Part shown: positions 25,759-33,816 of the stretch, one piece after another
Layout of the letters: every line of letters begins with the position of its first letter
Numbering within the stretch: position 1 is the first letter of the stretch
Source of the DNA: Candidatus Omnitrophota bacterium
GTDB lineage: Bacteria; Hinthialibacterota; Hinthialibacteria; Hinthialibacterales; Hinthialibacteraceae
NCBI GenBank assembly: GCA_003598175.1
Contig: QZKN01000065.1
Coordinates: 1 to 64,000, forward strand
Length of the DNA: 64,000 nt
Direction: 5' to 3'
Notes under the pieces: model-generated
The model's database searches: none
Seen by the model: the letters and a program-made list of their open reading frames with translations, nothing else
Told to the model about the DNA's origin: nothing
Program-made: the position numbers and the translations under genes

Positions 25759-26907
25759 ATGAGACATGTCGCCATCATAACCGGCACTCGCGCCGAATAT
25801 GGAATTCTTAAACCGCTCATCGAACACATCGAAGCGTCGGATAGTCTGCAAGGCCATCTGCTTGTGGGTGGGATGCATCTTGCGCCCGAATTCGGCTCAA
25901 CCATCAATCAAATCCTTGCCGATGGTTTTCGCATCGATGCGCGCATCGACATGCTCTTCAGCAGCGACGCCCGCGCCGCAATGGGAAAAGGGCTGGGAAT
26001 CGGCATTTACGGTTTTACGCAGGAAATCGAACGGCTGGCGCCGGACATCGTAATGGTGTTGGGCGATCGCGTGGAAATGTTCGCCGGCGCGGCGGCCGGT
26101 TTGTGCTGCGGCGCAACCATCGCTCACATCCACGGCGGCGAAGTGACGCAGGGCGGTTTGGACGAGTACATGCGCCACGCCATTACCAAGCTCAGCCATC
26201 TTCATTTCGCCGCAACGGAAAAGAGCAAAGAACGAATCATTCGCCTGGGCGAAAATCCGGAGTTCGTTTTTTGCGTCGGCACGCCCGGTCTGGACGCCAT
26301 TTTACAATTTCCGCAATTGTCGGACGCAGAACTATCGCAGCGATTAATGATTCCCATTCCCGAGCGCTTTCTCCTGCTGGTCCAACATCCCATTTCCACC
26401 CATCCCCAAACGGCGGCTGACGAAATGCGGGAAACCTTATCCGCATTGAAAGAATTTAGTATCCCTGTTTTCCTCTTCTATCCCAATTCCGACGCCGGCA
26501 GCCGCGAGATGCTGGCCGTGATTCGCGAATATGAAACCGAAGAATGGATTCATACCTTTGTTAACGTATCGCGCGACATCTACTGCAACCTGTTGCGGCG
26601 CGCGACGGCGCTTATCGGCAACACCAGTTCGGGCATCATCGACGCTCCCGCATACGGCGCGCCCGTCGTCAACATCGGCGAACGGCAGAAAGGCCGCGAG
26701 CGCGGCGAAAATGTGATCGACGCCCAACCGCAACGCGAATCAATCAAACAGGCGGTGCACACCGCATTGTTCGATGAAGCCTTTCGGCAGCGAGCGCGAA
26801 CGACACGGAATCCATACGGCGACGGCCGCGCTTCGGAACGAATCGGCCGGATTTTGGAATCCGTTGATTTGGAAAAAGCATGGCGGGAAAAGCGGTTGCC
26901 GTGGTGA
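25759..26907 (+). CDS. neuC: UDP-N-acetylglucosamine 2-epimerase (hydrolysing)
   Basis: Converts a UDP-N-acetyl sugar to free ManNAc (or a 6-deoxy analogue) plus UDP. 382 residues of GT-B-like fold with the family markers ITGTRAEYGILKPLI, MVLGDRVEMFAGAAAG, AHIHGGEVTQGGLDEYMRHAITKLSH and GNTSSGIIDAPAYGAPVVNIGERQKGRERG. It is co-directional with and five bases after neuA. The synthase (NeuB/LegI) needed between these two steps is not in the window, so the pathway is split. Confidence 0.9.
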   Translation: MRHVAIITGTRAEYGILKPLIEHIEASDSLQGHLLVGGMHLAPEFGSTINQILADGFRIDARIDMLFSSDARAAMGKGLGIGIYGFTQEIERLAPDIVMVLGDRVEMFAGAAAGLCCGATIAHIHGGEVTQGGLDEYMRHAITKLSHLHFAATEKSKERIIRLGENPEFVFCVGTPGLDAILQFPQLSDAELSQRLMIPIPERFLLLVQHPISTHPQTAADEMRETLSALKEFSIPVFLFYPNSDAGSREMLAVIREYETEEWIHTFVNVSRDIYCNLLRRATALIGNTSSGIIDAPAYGAPVVNIGERQKGRERGENVIDAQPQRESIKQAVHTALFDEAFRQRARTTRNPYGDGRASERIGRILESVDLEKAWREKRLPW

Positions 26908-27093
26908 ACTTGAAAAAAATAAATGGTTGTGGCTTCGTAGGAAGAGTCATGCTTTTTTTGATTCTATCGCACAATTCAGATAAGATCGGATCGACATTAT
27001 AGTGGACATTGATATAGAGTTGTAGTAAAATAAGAATAATGATAAACAAATTCGGTCATCAATACGTCTATTTCATTTTTTAAAGGACTCGTA

Positions 27094-27309
27094 ATGATTA
27101 AACTGCCATTGGAAAAAATGTCCCGGATTGAAAAAATCATGGTCATGGAAGCGCTGTGGCAAGATTTGAGCTCCGAGGAGAAGCAATTGGACTCTCCTAC
27201 CTGGCACAGAGACGAACTGGTCACAACCGAACAACGAGTCGCTGCCGGTGATGAGCAATTTGTGGATTGGGAAATTGCCAAAGAGCAGTTGCGTCGGCGA
27301 TTCAAATGA
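27094..27309 (+). CDS. Addiction-module antitoxin (TIGR02574-like)
   Basis: A 71-residue acidic/helical protein: LPLEKMSRIEKIMVMEALWQDLSSEEKQLDSPTWHRDELVTTEQRVAAGDEQFVDWEIAKEQLRRRFK. The LS--EK--M-E-LW--L and HRD-L--R motifs are typical of the short antitoxins that bind ParE/RelE toxins through their C-terminus. Its stop overlaps the ATG of the toxin by four bases, so the two are coupled. Confidence 0.88.
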   Translation: MIKLPLEKMSRIEKIMVMEALWQDLSSEEKQLDSPTWHRDELVTTEQRVAAGDEQFVDWEIAKEQLRRRFK

Positions 27310-27599
27310 AAGTACGGATATTGCCGTCGGCGATAGAAGACCTGGCGCGAGGCAGACAATTTTATGAGTGCTTGAGCCAAGGTTTGGGAACTTATTTTCT
27401 GGATAGTATGGTTTCCGATATGGATACCCTCACATATAATGGAGGTATCCATCATCAAGTATTCGGATATCACCGAATGCTCGCAAAGCGATTTCCCTAC
27501 GCTGTTTACTATAAAATAAGTGATTGCACTGTCAATGTTTTTCGTATATTGGATTGTCGCCAAGATCCAAACAAGATTGGAAAAATTTTGGAAGAGTGA
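27306..27599 (+). CDS. RelE/ParE-family toxin
   Basis: A 97-residue RelE-fold protein: MKVRILPSAIEDLARGRQFYE, GLGTYFLDSMVSDMDTL, HHQVFGYHRMLAKRFPYAVYYKISDCTVNVFRILDCRQDP. The RFPYAVYY strand and late RILDCRQDPNKI are characteristic of ParE-type gyrase poisons or RelE mRNA interferases; which target applies is not clear. The start at 27306 overlaps the antitoxin stop (ATGA); the longer frame merely reads through the antitoxin gene. Confidence 0.88.
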   Translation: MKVRILPSAIEDLARGRQFYECLSQGLGTYFLDSMVSDMDTLTYNGGIHHQVFGYHRMLAKRFPYAVYYKISDCTVNVFRILDCRQDPNKIGKILEE

Positions 27600-27819
27600 T
27601 AATGAAAAACGATTGGGATTGTACTTCTTCCATTCGCTCTGTTTTGAATCCCCAAACAACACAATCCAAATAATCACGAATAAAGATTCCCTCTCCCCAG
27701 TCGAAAATAATAGATAATTTTGATGAAAAATGTCATGAACGTAGCCGGTAGCCGGTAATCAGTAGAGAGATGGATGTTGTGTAAGAATAATTATTTACCA
27801 GAGAAAAAGGGATAAACAC

Positions 27820-28839
27820 ATGACAACGAAGTATGAAGTGGAAACCAAAGTCGATCATAATTATCATCAGCTGCAAGGCGATAAAACCTCCCGCTGGGAA
27901 AGCGCCTTGCCGCCGGAATATTGGGAATATCGCCGCAAATGGCAGGAATACCCCCAAAATCATGTGGTGGAGAAGTTCCCGGTTCATTTGGACATCGAGG
28001 CTACCTCCAATTGCAATCTGCTCTGTACGATGTGTCCACGCACGGACATGATCAACGACGGCACGTTCTGGAAAGTGAAGAATTTCGACTTCGAACTCTA
28101 CGCCCGCCTTGTCGACGAGGGCGCGGAAAAAGGACTCTGTTCGATCAAATTCAATTATTTGGGCGAGCCGTTGATGAATCCGCGCCTTGCCGAAATGATT
28201 CGGTATGCGAAGGATAAGGGAATCGTCGACGTGATGTTCAACACCAATGCGTCCATGCTCACCGAGCGCCTGGCGAAACAATTGATCGAATCCGGCCTCG
28301 ACAAACTTTTCTTTTCATTCGATTCGCCCTACCGCGACCATTACAATCAAATCCGCATCAACGCGGATTACGACAAAGTGCTGCGCAACATCAAGCGATT
28401 CATGCAAATCCGCGATGAGATGGGCTCCCCCAAACCGTTCACGCGCGTGTCGATGGTGCGGATGAAGGAAAACGACGAGGAGTGGCAGGCGTTCAAGGAG
28501 CTGTTCGAACCGATCGTGGACGCGGTGGCCTATGTGGATTACCTCGATCACAACAACCAGGCCGACACGGGTAAAATGCTCGTCAAAATCACGGAACTAG
28601 GCGAAAAAAAATTCTGCTGTCCGCAACTCTGGCAGCGCATGTTCGTGCATCCGGATGGCGTGGTAACCGTCTGCTGCGTCGATTCGGCCCGTAAATTGAG
28701 CGTGGGACGGATCGACAACAAAACCGTCGAGGAAATCTGGAACGGGCCGGAATACCAAAAGCTACGCGATCTTCACGCCGCCGGCCGTATCGACGAAATT
28801 CCCATCTGCGCCAAATGCCCGCTTGCTCTTGCGCCTTGA
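27820..28839 (+). CDS. Radical SAM/SPASM protein
   Basis: 339 residues. The radical SAM cluster motif is CNLLCTMC (CxxxCxxC) within LDIEATSNCNLLCTMCPR, followed by KFNYLGEPLMNP, DVMFNTNASML and KLFFSFDSP. A C-terminal SPASM-like region has further cysteines: KKFCCPQLW, VTVCCVDSARKLSVGRIDNKTVEEIWNGPEYQKLR and ICAKC. Such proteins modify peptides, tRNA-linked groups or sugars. No substrate gene is adjacent. Its last 67 bp overlap the 3' end of the opposing B12-type radical SAM gene. Confidence 0.85.
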   Translation: MTTKYEVETKVDHNYHQLQGDKTSRWESALPPEYWEYRRKWQEYPQNHVVEKFPVHLDIEATSNCNLLCTMCPRTDMINDGTFWKVKNFDFELYARLVDEGAEKGLCSIKFNYLGEPLMNPRLAEMIRYAKDKGIVDVMFNTNASMLTERLAKQLIESGLDKLFFSFDSPYRDHYNQIRINADYDKVLRNIKRFMQIRDEMGSPKPFTRVSMVRMKENDEEWQAFKELFEPIVDAVAYVDYLDHNNQADTGKMLVKITELGEKKFCCPQLWQRMFVHPDGVVTVCCVDSARKLSVGRIDNKTVEEIWNGPEYQKLRDLHAAGRIDEIPICAKCPLALAP

Positions 28840-30170
28840 TCGCAGGCGGTTTCCTGTGGATTCCAGCCGCGAATATGCCATCGCACCGTCCGCCCGTAAT
28901 ACGCGAGATTGACCGCGGCAACGTAAGGCAGTGTTTTTATGCCATTTGGCCGTGCGGCATGGCGCGCCAATCTTTTGGCAATGCGCCGCGGACGGTAAAA
29001 CTCATACGTCACCCAATCATGGCCCGCCTGCAATGCCTCCGCTGACATCCCGTGCGGCTCGAAAACAACGTGATGGAAATCATAATGCGACCAATTGCGA
29101 TCCAGGATACGGTTTTGCTTGGTTTCAAATTGTTCGGTTCCCGGCAGCGGCGTAAAAATCGAGGCTTGGATCGCGTCTACTTCCAATTCATCGAGAATCG
29201 TCAGCGTGCGGGAAAAAACACCGGCGTCATCGCCGTCGAAACCGAACACGATACCGGCCTCGACAGCGATTCCGTGCGCATGAAGCGTACCCATCGATTC
29301 CCGATAACTCTCCACGCGATGACACGTTTTGTTGACCGTTCCCAAATTGGCGTCAGAAAAGGACTCGAGGCCAACAAACAAACCGATGCAACCGGCTTTC
29401 GCCGCCAGTTGCACGAATTGTGGATCCTCGGCGATGCTCAGCGTCGATTGCGTCACCCATCGTTTGTTTAACGGCGCAAGTTTCTCGAACAATCGGCAGG
29501 CATAGTCGCGGTCGGCGGTCATATTGTCATCGACGAAGATAAAAAACCGCGCGGGAATCCGTTTTACCTCTTCCACCACATCGTCGACGGGCCGCCGATG
29601 CTGCTCATGATGGTGAAAGGCGGAAATGGCGCAGAACGAGCAGCGATGCGGACAACCGCGTGTGGCCTGGACCGCGTGAGTCGAATAGTTACCCGGTTCG
29701 AGCAAGTGATGCGGCGGATGTTTCAGCAAGGCAAGATCGGGAGGCGATTCCGCGCGATAGACGCCGTTCATCCTTCCCCGTCGCGCATCTTCGACCACCC
29801 GCGGCCAGACGCCTTCCGCCTCGCCGACGACCACCGCGTCGACATGTTGCAGCGCTTCCTGCGGGCAGAAGCTGGAATGCATCCCGCCGGCGACGACGGG
29901 AACGCCGCGCGCGCGAAATTGATCGGCGATTTCATACGCGCGCGGCGCGAGCGCGGTCATGAAGGTAACGCCGACCAGATCGACGTTTTCATTCCACGGA
30001 ATGGTTTCGATTTGTTCGTCGATGATGCGGATTTCGCAATCAGGCGGCGTTTCCGCCGCTACGCTGAGCAGGCTGAGCATCGAAAAACGAAAGGTTCTGC
30101 CATTAAACAGCCAATTGCGGCCTACGCGCCGCCATTTTCCGCTGGCGGGTGCGATCAATAGGATTTTCAT
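28773..30170 (-). CDS. B12-binding radical SAM protein
   Basis: 465 residues. An N-terminal cobalamin-binding fold (MKILLIAPASGKWRRVG, DLVGVTFMTALAPRAYEIAD, GVPVVAGGMHSSFCPQEA, DAVVVGEAEGVW) precedes the radical SAM core with CPHRCSFC in ATRGCPHRCSFCAIS, FIFVDDNMTADRDYA and GLFVGLESFSDANLGTVNK. Class B enzymes of this type perform methylations or ring rearrangements on unreactive carbons, for example in hopanoid or bacteriochlorophyll pathways. GGAGGTAATC precedes the ATG at 30170. The gene lies downstream of a MarR gene with which it shares a 19-bp upstream motif. Confidence 0.88.
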   Translation of the reverse strand: MKILLIAPASGKWRRVGRNWLFNGRTFRFSMLSLLSVAAETPPDCEIRIIDEQIETIPWNENVDLVGVTFMTALAPRAYEIADQFRARGVPVVAGGMHSSFCPQEALQHVDAVVVGEAEGVWPRVVEDARRGRMNGVYRAESPPDLALLKHPPHHLLEPGNYSTHAVQATRGCPHRCSFCAISAFHHHEQHRRPVDDVVEEVKRIPARFFIFVDDNMTADRDYACRLFEKLAPLNKRWVTQSTLSIAEDPQFVQLAAKAGCIGLFVGLESFSDANLGTVNKTCHRVESYRESMGTLHAHGIAVEAGIVFGFDGDDAGVFSRTLTILDELEVDAIQASIFTPLPGTEQFETKQNRILDRNWSHYDFHHVVFEPHGMSAEALQAGHDWVTYEFYRPRRIAKRLARHAARPNGIKTLPYVAAVNLAYYGRTVRWHIRGWNPQETACDQGARASGHLAQMGISSIRPAA

Positions 30171-30195
30171 GATTACCTCCATTTGATTTACGTAT

Positions 30196-30214
30196 ATATT
30201 GTTTATGTATGAAC
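30196..30214. promoter_or_regulatory. Putative MarR operator upstream of the B12 radical SAM gene
   Basis: ATATTGTTTATGTATGAAC, 26 bp before the ATG. It matches 15 of 19 positions of the site at 30762-30780 in front of the MarR gene and keeps the partly palindromic GTTTA...AAC core. Confidence 0.5.
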
Positions 30215-30230
30215 TCATTGACGAAAAAAA

Positions 30231-30264
30231 ATTGCGGGGGAGACGCATGGTCTGCCCCTGCAAT
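30231..30264. repeat. Palindromic repeat between marR and the radical SAM gene
   Basis: ATTGCGGGGGAGAC and GTCTGCCCCTGCAAT form an imperfect stem around GCATG. It belongs to the same style of dispersed intergenic palindromes seen elsewhere in the window and could attenuate read-through from marR. Confidence 0.5.
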
Positions 30265-30268
30265 CCTA

Positions 30269-30739
30269 TTATCCAGCGAGTTTTGCCCGGATGCGTTCCA
30301 ATGCGTTGCATAGCTGATACCGTTCCTTGTCATTGAGATCGGACATAACCTCTTCCAAACGTTGGAAATACACATTTTCCGCTTGTTCCAGGATCTCCAG
30401 GCCCGCGGCGGTGATGCGGACAAGATTCACGCGGCGGTCGTCGGTTTGGGCGGTTCGTTTCACCCAACCGGCCTGCTCCATGCGGTCGATCAGGCCGGTG
30501 ACGTTGGAGCGATTCACCAACAACATGCTTCCCAGCGCCGTCTGGTTCATTTCGCCGTTTTCGGACTGATATTTCAGCAACATCAGCACGTTAAACTGAG
30601 CGTCAGTCAGCCCCATCGGGCGAAAAAGGCGGTCGCCTTCCTTGGAAAGTAATGCCCCGGTCAAAACGATGTTCAGCACAGCTTCCTGCGCCGTTTGTCC
30701 GATCGGATGACGAAAACCAAGTTCTTTTGCGAGACTCAT
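30269..30739 (-). CDS. MarR-family transcriptional regulator
   Basis: A 156-residue winged-helix repressor: LTDAQFNVLMLLKYQSENGEMNQTALGSMLLVNRSNVTGLIDRMEQAGWVKRTAQTDDRRVNLVRITAAGLEILEQAENVYF. The NRSNVTGLIDRME recognition helix and the TDDRRVNLVRIT wing are textbook MarR. It is encoded just upstream of, and in the same direction as, the B12-binding radical SAM gene. A perfect inverted repeat GTTTA-CACA-TAAAC before its own start suggests autoregulation. Confidence 0.92.
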   Translation of the reverse strand: MSLAKELGFRHPIGQTAQEAVLNIVLTGALLSKEGDRLFRPMGLTDAQFNVLMLLKYQSENGEMNQTALGSMLLVNRSNVTGLIDRMEQAGWVKRTAQTDDRRVNLVRITAAGLEILEQAENVYFQRLEEVMSDLNDKERYQLCNALERIRAKLAG

Positions 30740-30761
30740 TCTATCGTTTTATTCCACATCC

Positions 30762-30780
30762 ATATTGTTTACACATAAAC
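30762..30780. promoter_or_regulatory. Putative MarR operator in front of marR
   Basis: ATATTGTTTACACATAAAC, 23 bp before the ATG, containing the inverted repeat GTTTA-CACA-TAAAC. A related site precedes the downstream radical SAM gene. Confidence 0.55.
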
Positions 30781-30829
30781 TGTATCGCGCAATGGAAATT
30801 TTGTCAAGCGTCCGGTTTCTATGAAAATG

Positions 30830-30856
30830 TGGGAGCGCGGACGTCCCGTCCGCATC
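30830..30856. repeat. Dispersed repeat, GGGAGCGCGGACGTCCCGTCCGCA type
   Basis: GCGGAC and GTCCGC form a hairpin around GTCCC. A diverged inverse copy lies at 63556-63579. Otherwise 30781-31026 shows nothing coding. Confidence 0.6.
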
Positions 30857-31026
30857 GTATAACGTTAACATTTTCATCCTTCGTTGTGATCAATCGCTCC
30901 TGCCGGGTCATGGGAACGCGCAAGGGGGAGGTGCATTTCCATTCTGCGCCTGCAAATGGGGAGCCGCCGTATCACTCACGCCCCTTGTCGGCAGCTTATT
31001 TCTTATTGTGTTTTTGTGAATCGTAA

Positions 31027-32292
31027 TCATTTGATCCAAGGAAATTGCAGCGCTTTGCATCGCGCTTCCATATCCGGCGCGATCTGTTGGAGCAGATGAA
31101 ACACATGGTCCCGCAGTTTTTCGCAGGTTTCACGGCTGACCGGCATCATGCCGTGAGCCAGAATGGACGAATTCCGTGTGGAAATGGTTGCGGCAAAATC
31201 GGTTTTGGGCGACAGCAAATCGCCGACGGGATTCCCCAAATCCCGCAACAACTCAAAATTTTTGTGCAATCCCAATTTGGCTTCCTTTTGGCCTTTTTTT
31301 TCATGCTCAAAACAATACTTGGTCCTGCAGGCTTCCGGAATTTGCTCTTCCCTGACGTGGCCCGTGTCGATGTTGTGCTTCTGCAAGGCGAATTGTGCGC
31401 ACATTTCGGTCAACCGGTATAGCCGCGCGCAGGCGTCGTCGTATTTTCCCTCCCTCATTCTTCTTATGGCATTATTAAAGAGATCGGCCAAAACGTCTTC
31501 TGTGATCAGCGCCTTTGGGGACGAATCGCAATTCTTCATTTTTTCAGGAAAAAGAGTTTGCTTCAATTGGCTGAATCGCCCTATTTTTTCTTTTGGAAAT
31601 AATAAATCCTGAATTTTGTAATGAGGGCGCGATGTGGTTTTCAGCAGTTCAAAGGCGATGTCCTGCCGAAACACATCCCACGCCTGATATCCCTTTATTA
31701 AGGCATCGAGCGCGGACGGCAAATCCCGGTCCGAGGGAGGAAGCGCGTCCACGACAACCGCCGCCAACGCGGCGGACGCGGCGTCGTAGCGCAATGCGCG
31801 GAGATTCTCAATCGATTGGTTCAGATGAACCGACGCCATGAACCGCGTCGGTGAAATGGTCTTGATATCTTCCAATCCGGCCTGCACCACGCCATCCTTG
31901 CGTTGACCGGCAATATATTGAATGCAGTTCATTCCCGACGACACGGCGGCCAGGATGGCGGCGGCGCTCATCGCCTTGGTCCCGCTAGTATAATCCATCC
32001 TAAGATCCGCAGGCTCACATTCCCGATCGCGACGCAACGAGCCGATCAGTTCCATAAAGTCATTGAACAGGATGTCAACATTATTTTCATCGGAAATCTC
32101 GAACCGTTCCCGTTGTATCCGTTCGGGCAATCGGGATTCGAGTGTATCCGCGGTTTTCTGACTCGTGCGGGAACAGACAAAATAAACAAAATCCGGATTG
32201 GCGGCCTCAATCGATTTTTGTAAAGCGCTCACCAGCGAATCCGGATTTTGGCCGCCGACTCCGATAGTCATAATCATTCCCTTTTCGCTCAT
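31027..32292 (-). CDS. csm6: CARF-HEPN CRISPR ancillary RNase (Csm6-like, TIGR02710-like)
   Basis: About 421 residues. The N-terminal CARF domain (MIMTIGVGGQNPDSLVSALQKSIEAANPDFVYFVCS, then MDYTSGTKAMSAAAILAAVSSG) should bind cyclic oligoadenylate made by Cas10. The C-terminal helical HEPN domain contains ISTRNSSILAHGMMPVS, giving the R-x6-H catalytic motif of ssRNA-cleaving HEPN RNases. It would cut RNA non-specifically when the complex senses target transcript. The start at 32292 is preferred over 32352 because AGGAGACATC precedes it. It is the last gene downstream of cas1-cas2. Confidence 0.85.
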   Translation of the reverse strand: MSEKGMIMTIGVGGQNPDSLVSALQKSIEAANPDFVYFVCSRTSQKTADTLESRLPERIQRERFEISDENNVDILFNDFMELIGSLRRDRECEPADLRMDYTSGTKAMSAAAILAAVSSGMNCIQYIAGQRKDGVVQAGLEDIKTISPTRFMASVHLNQSIENLRALRYDAASAALAAVVVDALPPSDRDLPSALDALIKGYQAWDVFRQDIAFELLKTTSRPHYKIQDLLFPKEKIGRFSQLKQTLFPEKMKNCDSSPKALITEDVLADLFNNAIRRMREGKYDDACARLYRLTEMCAQFALQKHNIDTGHVREEQIPEACRTKYCFEHEKKGQKEAKLGLHKNFELLRDLGNPVGDLLSPKTDFAATISTRNSSILAHGMMPVSRETCEKLRDHVFHLLQQIAPDMEARCKALQFPWIK

Positions 32293-32329
32293 GATGTCTC
32301 CTGGTTTGCAAGATTTCCGGTTTTCCATT

Positions 32330-32650
32330 TCAGATGATCCAACATTCCTCATCCTCGGTCAATTCCCCCATTCCGAAAATTTCCACCTGGCCGATGCAGG
32401 TTGCGCAGAGGTCGTAAAACCGCACGCTGTCTTCCGTTTCATCAATCAACTCCGCGAGTTTACGGCGCATTTCTTCGTTGCGTTTGGCGTCGGGAAGGCA
32501 TTCGAACACGCTGTACTGCACGCGCTCGCCGTAATTCTTCAATTCGTTGGCTACTTTCAGCCTTCTTTTGTCGTTTTTAATGTCATAGGTCACCAAAATG
32601 AACAGCGAATCGCTTCCCCGTCTACGTGTATTGGTATCCCTGATACTCAC
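32330..32650 (-). CDS. cas2: CRISPR-associated endonuclease Cas2
   Basis: About 106 residues, ferredoxin-like: FILVTYDIKNDKRRLKVANELKNYGERVQYSVFECLPDAKRNEEMRRKLAELIDETEDSVRFYDLCATC. The Asp of VTYDI is the conserved acidic residue. A GTG at 32650 with GGAGGGCAAAG before it is the likely start and overlaps the cas1 3' end by 29 bp; the longer ATG frame reads through cas1. With Cas1 it forms the spacer integration complex. Confidence 0.92.
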   Translation of the reverse strand: MSIRDTNTRRRGSDSLFILVTYDIKNDKRRLKVANELKNYGERVQYSVFECLPDAKRNEEMRRKLAELIDETEDSVRFYDLCATCIGQVEIFGMGELTEDEECWII

Positions 32651-33611
32651 CTTTGCCCTCCAACGCCTGCCGCAGCGTATCGACTTGATGATGAATGGAC
32701 AGCCGATAGGAAATTTCTTCATCGCCGCCTTTTTTCCGAAAACCGCTCATTTTCTGATTGAATGCAGCGAGAAATTTCTTTCGGGGTTCCGCGAGTAGAA
32801 GCAGACCACCCGATTCCTTATCTTCTTCAAAATCACCCGTTTGAATGCGACGGTGATTGATCAGATCCAACACGAATCCGTCGACGACCAGGTGGCGGAA
32901 TTCCTCGCAGAGATCGAAACACAACGACGCCCTGCCGTAATGAATTTCGTGAAAGAACCCCAGATATGGATCCAGTCCGTGCGCCGAGACGGCCGCGAAC
33001 ACTTCTCCCGACAGCAAGGTATAGCCGAAGCTCAACAGACTGTTCACAGGATCGCGCGGCGGCCGGCGGTTCCGTCCGGAAAACGTAAATTCTTGAACCA
33101 ACATGCCGAATCCCTGGAAATAGGCGGCGGTCCCCTTTCCTTCATACCCGCGCAAGCTATCAAGTGCGTCCGCATGCGTCGCCAGTTCGGCGTAGCGTGA
33201 AATTTCCGACAAGGCGTGTTCGATTTCGATATCCCGCGAATACGAGAGCCGTTGCAACAACCGCCGGGCATTGGTCAACTTGGAGCGCACCAGCTCGCGC
33301 GCAAATTTCAGGCGAAAATCCGCATCCCCATACGCTTGATATTGGCGGATGCGTAAAAAGATGTTTTTGTTGAACGCGGGAACCAACCTGCCGTGTATCT
33401 GCCCGTGGGTGGTCAGAAACGCCGTTTCAATGCCGTTTTGCAGCAGGAAGTTCATCGCCTGGGTGCTGATTTGCACATGTCCGAAGATCACCACGCGATC
33501 CACTTTGAACGCAGGAATTTCACAGAGCGTTTCCCCGTCTTTTTCCACGACGAGTCGTTTGGAGGTTTTGCGCAGATACGCATTTTGATCGGTCAGATAC
33601 AGCGTTCCCAT
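32622..33611 (-). CDS. cas1: CRISPR-associated endonuclease Cas1
   Basis: The integrase of spacer acquisition, 329 residues from MGTLYLTDQ. It has the N-terminal beta domain (AFKVDRVVIFGHVQISTQAMNFLLQNGIETAFLTTHGQIHGRL) and the catalytic helical domain. The three active-site elements are visible: Glu in LRGYEGKGTAAYF, His in FFHEIHYGRASLCFDL, and the acidic DLCEEFRH. No reverse transcriptase or Cas6 fusion is present. The ATG at 33611 is chosen over the extended frame; GGGGTG precedes it. It lies just downstream of the array trailer with no obvious promoter of its own. Confidence 0.95.
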   Translation of the reverse strand: MGTLYLTDQNAYLRKTSKRLVVEKDGETLCEIPAFKVDRVVIFGHVQISTQAMNFLLQNGIETAFLTTHGQIHGRLVPAFNKNIFLRIRQYQAYGDADFRLKFARELVRSKLTNARRLLQRLSYSRDIEIEHALSEISRYAELATHADALDSLRGYEGKGTAAYFQGFGMLVQEFTFSGRNRRPPRDPVNSLLSFGYTLLSGEVFAAVSAHGLDPYLGFFHEIHYGRASLCFDLCEEFRHLVVDGFVLDLINHRRIQTGDFEEDKESGGLLLLAEPRKKFLAAFNQKMSGFRKKGGDEEISYRLSIHHQVDTLRQALEGKGEYQGYQYT

Positions 33612-33702
33612 AATAGTCACCCCGCCGTTCGTTCCCTCAAATTCTTCCCCCAACCAACGAACAAAAATTCAGAACGCCGCCCATCCGGGCAAGAAAAAAA
33701 TC

Positions 33703-33816
33703 CTCTCAAATCCCCTCTTCCGTCCCCCCAAGCTTGGGGGGAAACAGGGGGGGGGAGTCAGATTTCAATGAGACCCCCTCTTCCGTCCCCCCAAGCTGGG
33801 GGGGAAACAGGGGGGG
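33703..33816. repeat. C/G-rich palindromic element, first doublet, inserted in degenerate CRISPR repeats
   Basis: Two copies (33712-33755 and 33774-33816) of an element with core CCTCTTCCGTCCCCCC-AAGCTT-GGGGGG-AAACAGGGGGGG. The left flank TCTCAAATCCCCTC is the 5' half of the CRISPR repeat and the segment between copies (33758-33769, TCAGATTTCAAT) is its 3' end, so the element interrupts a repeat at CCCCTC/GGG. Copy 2 has AAGCTG in place of AAGCTT. Confidence 0.75.
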
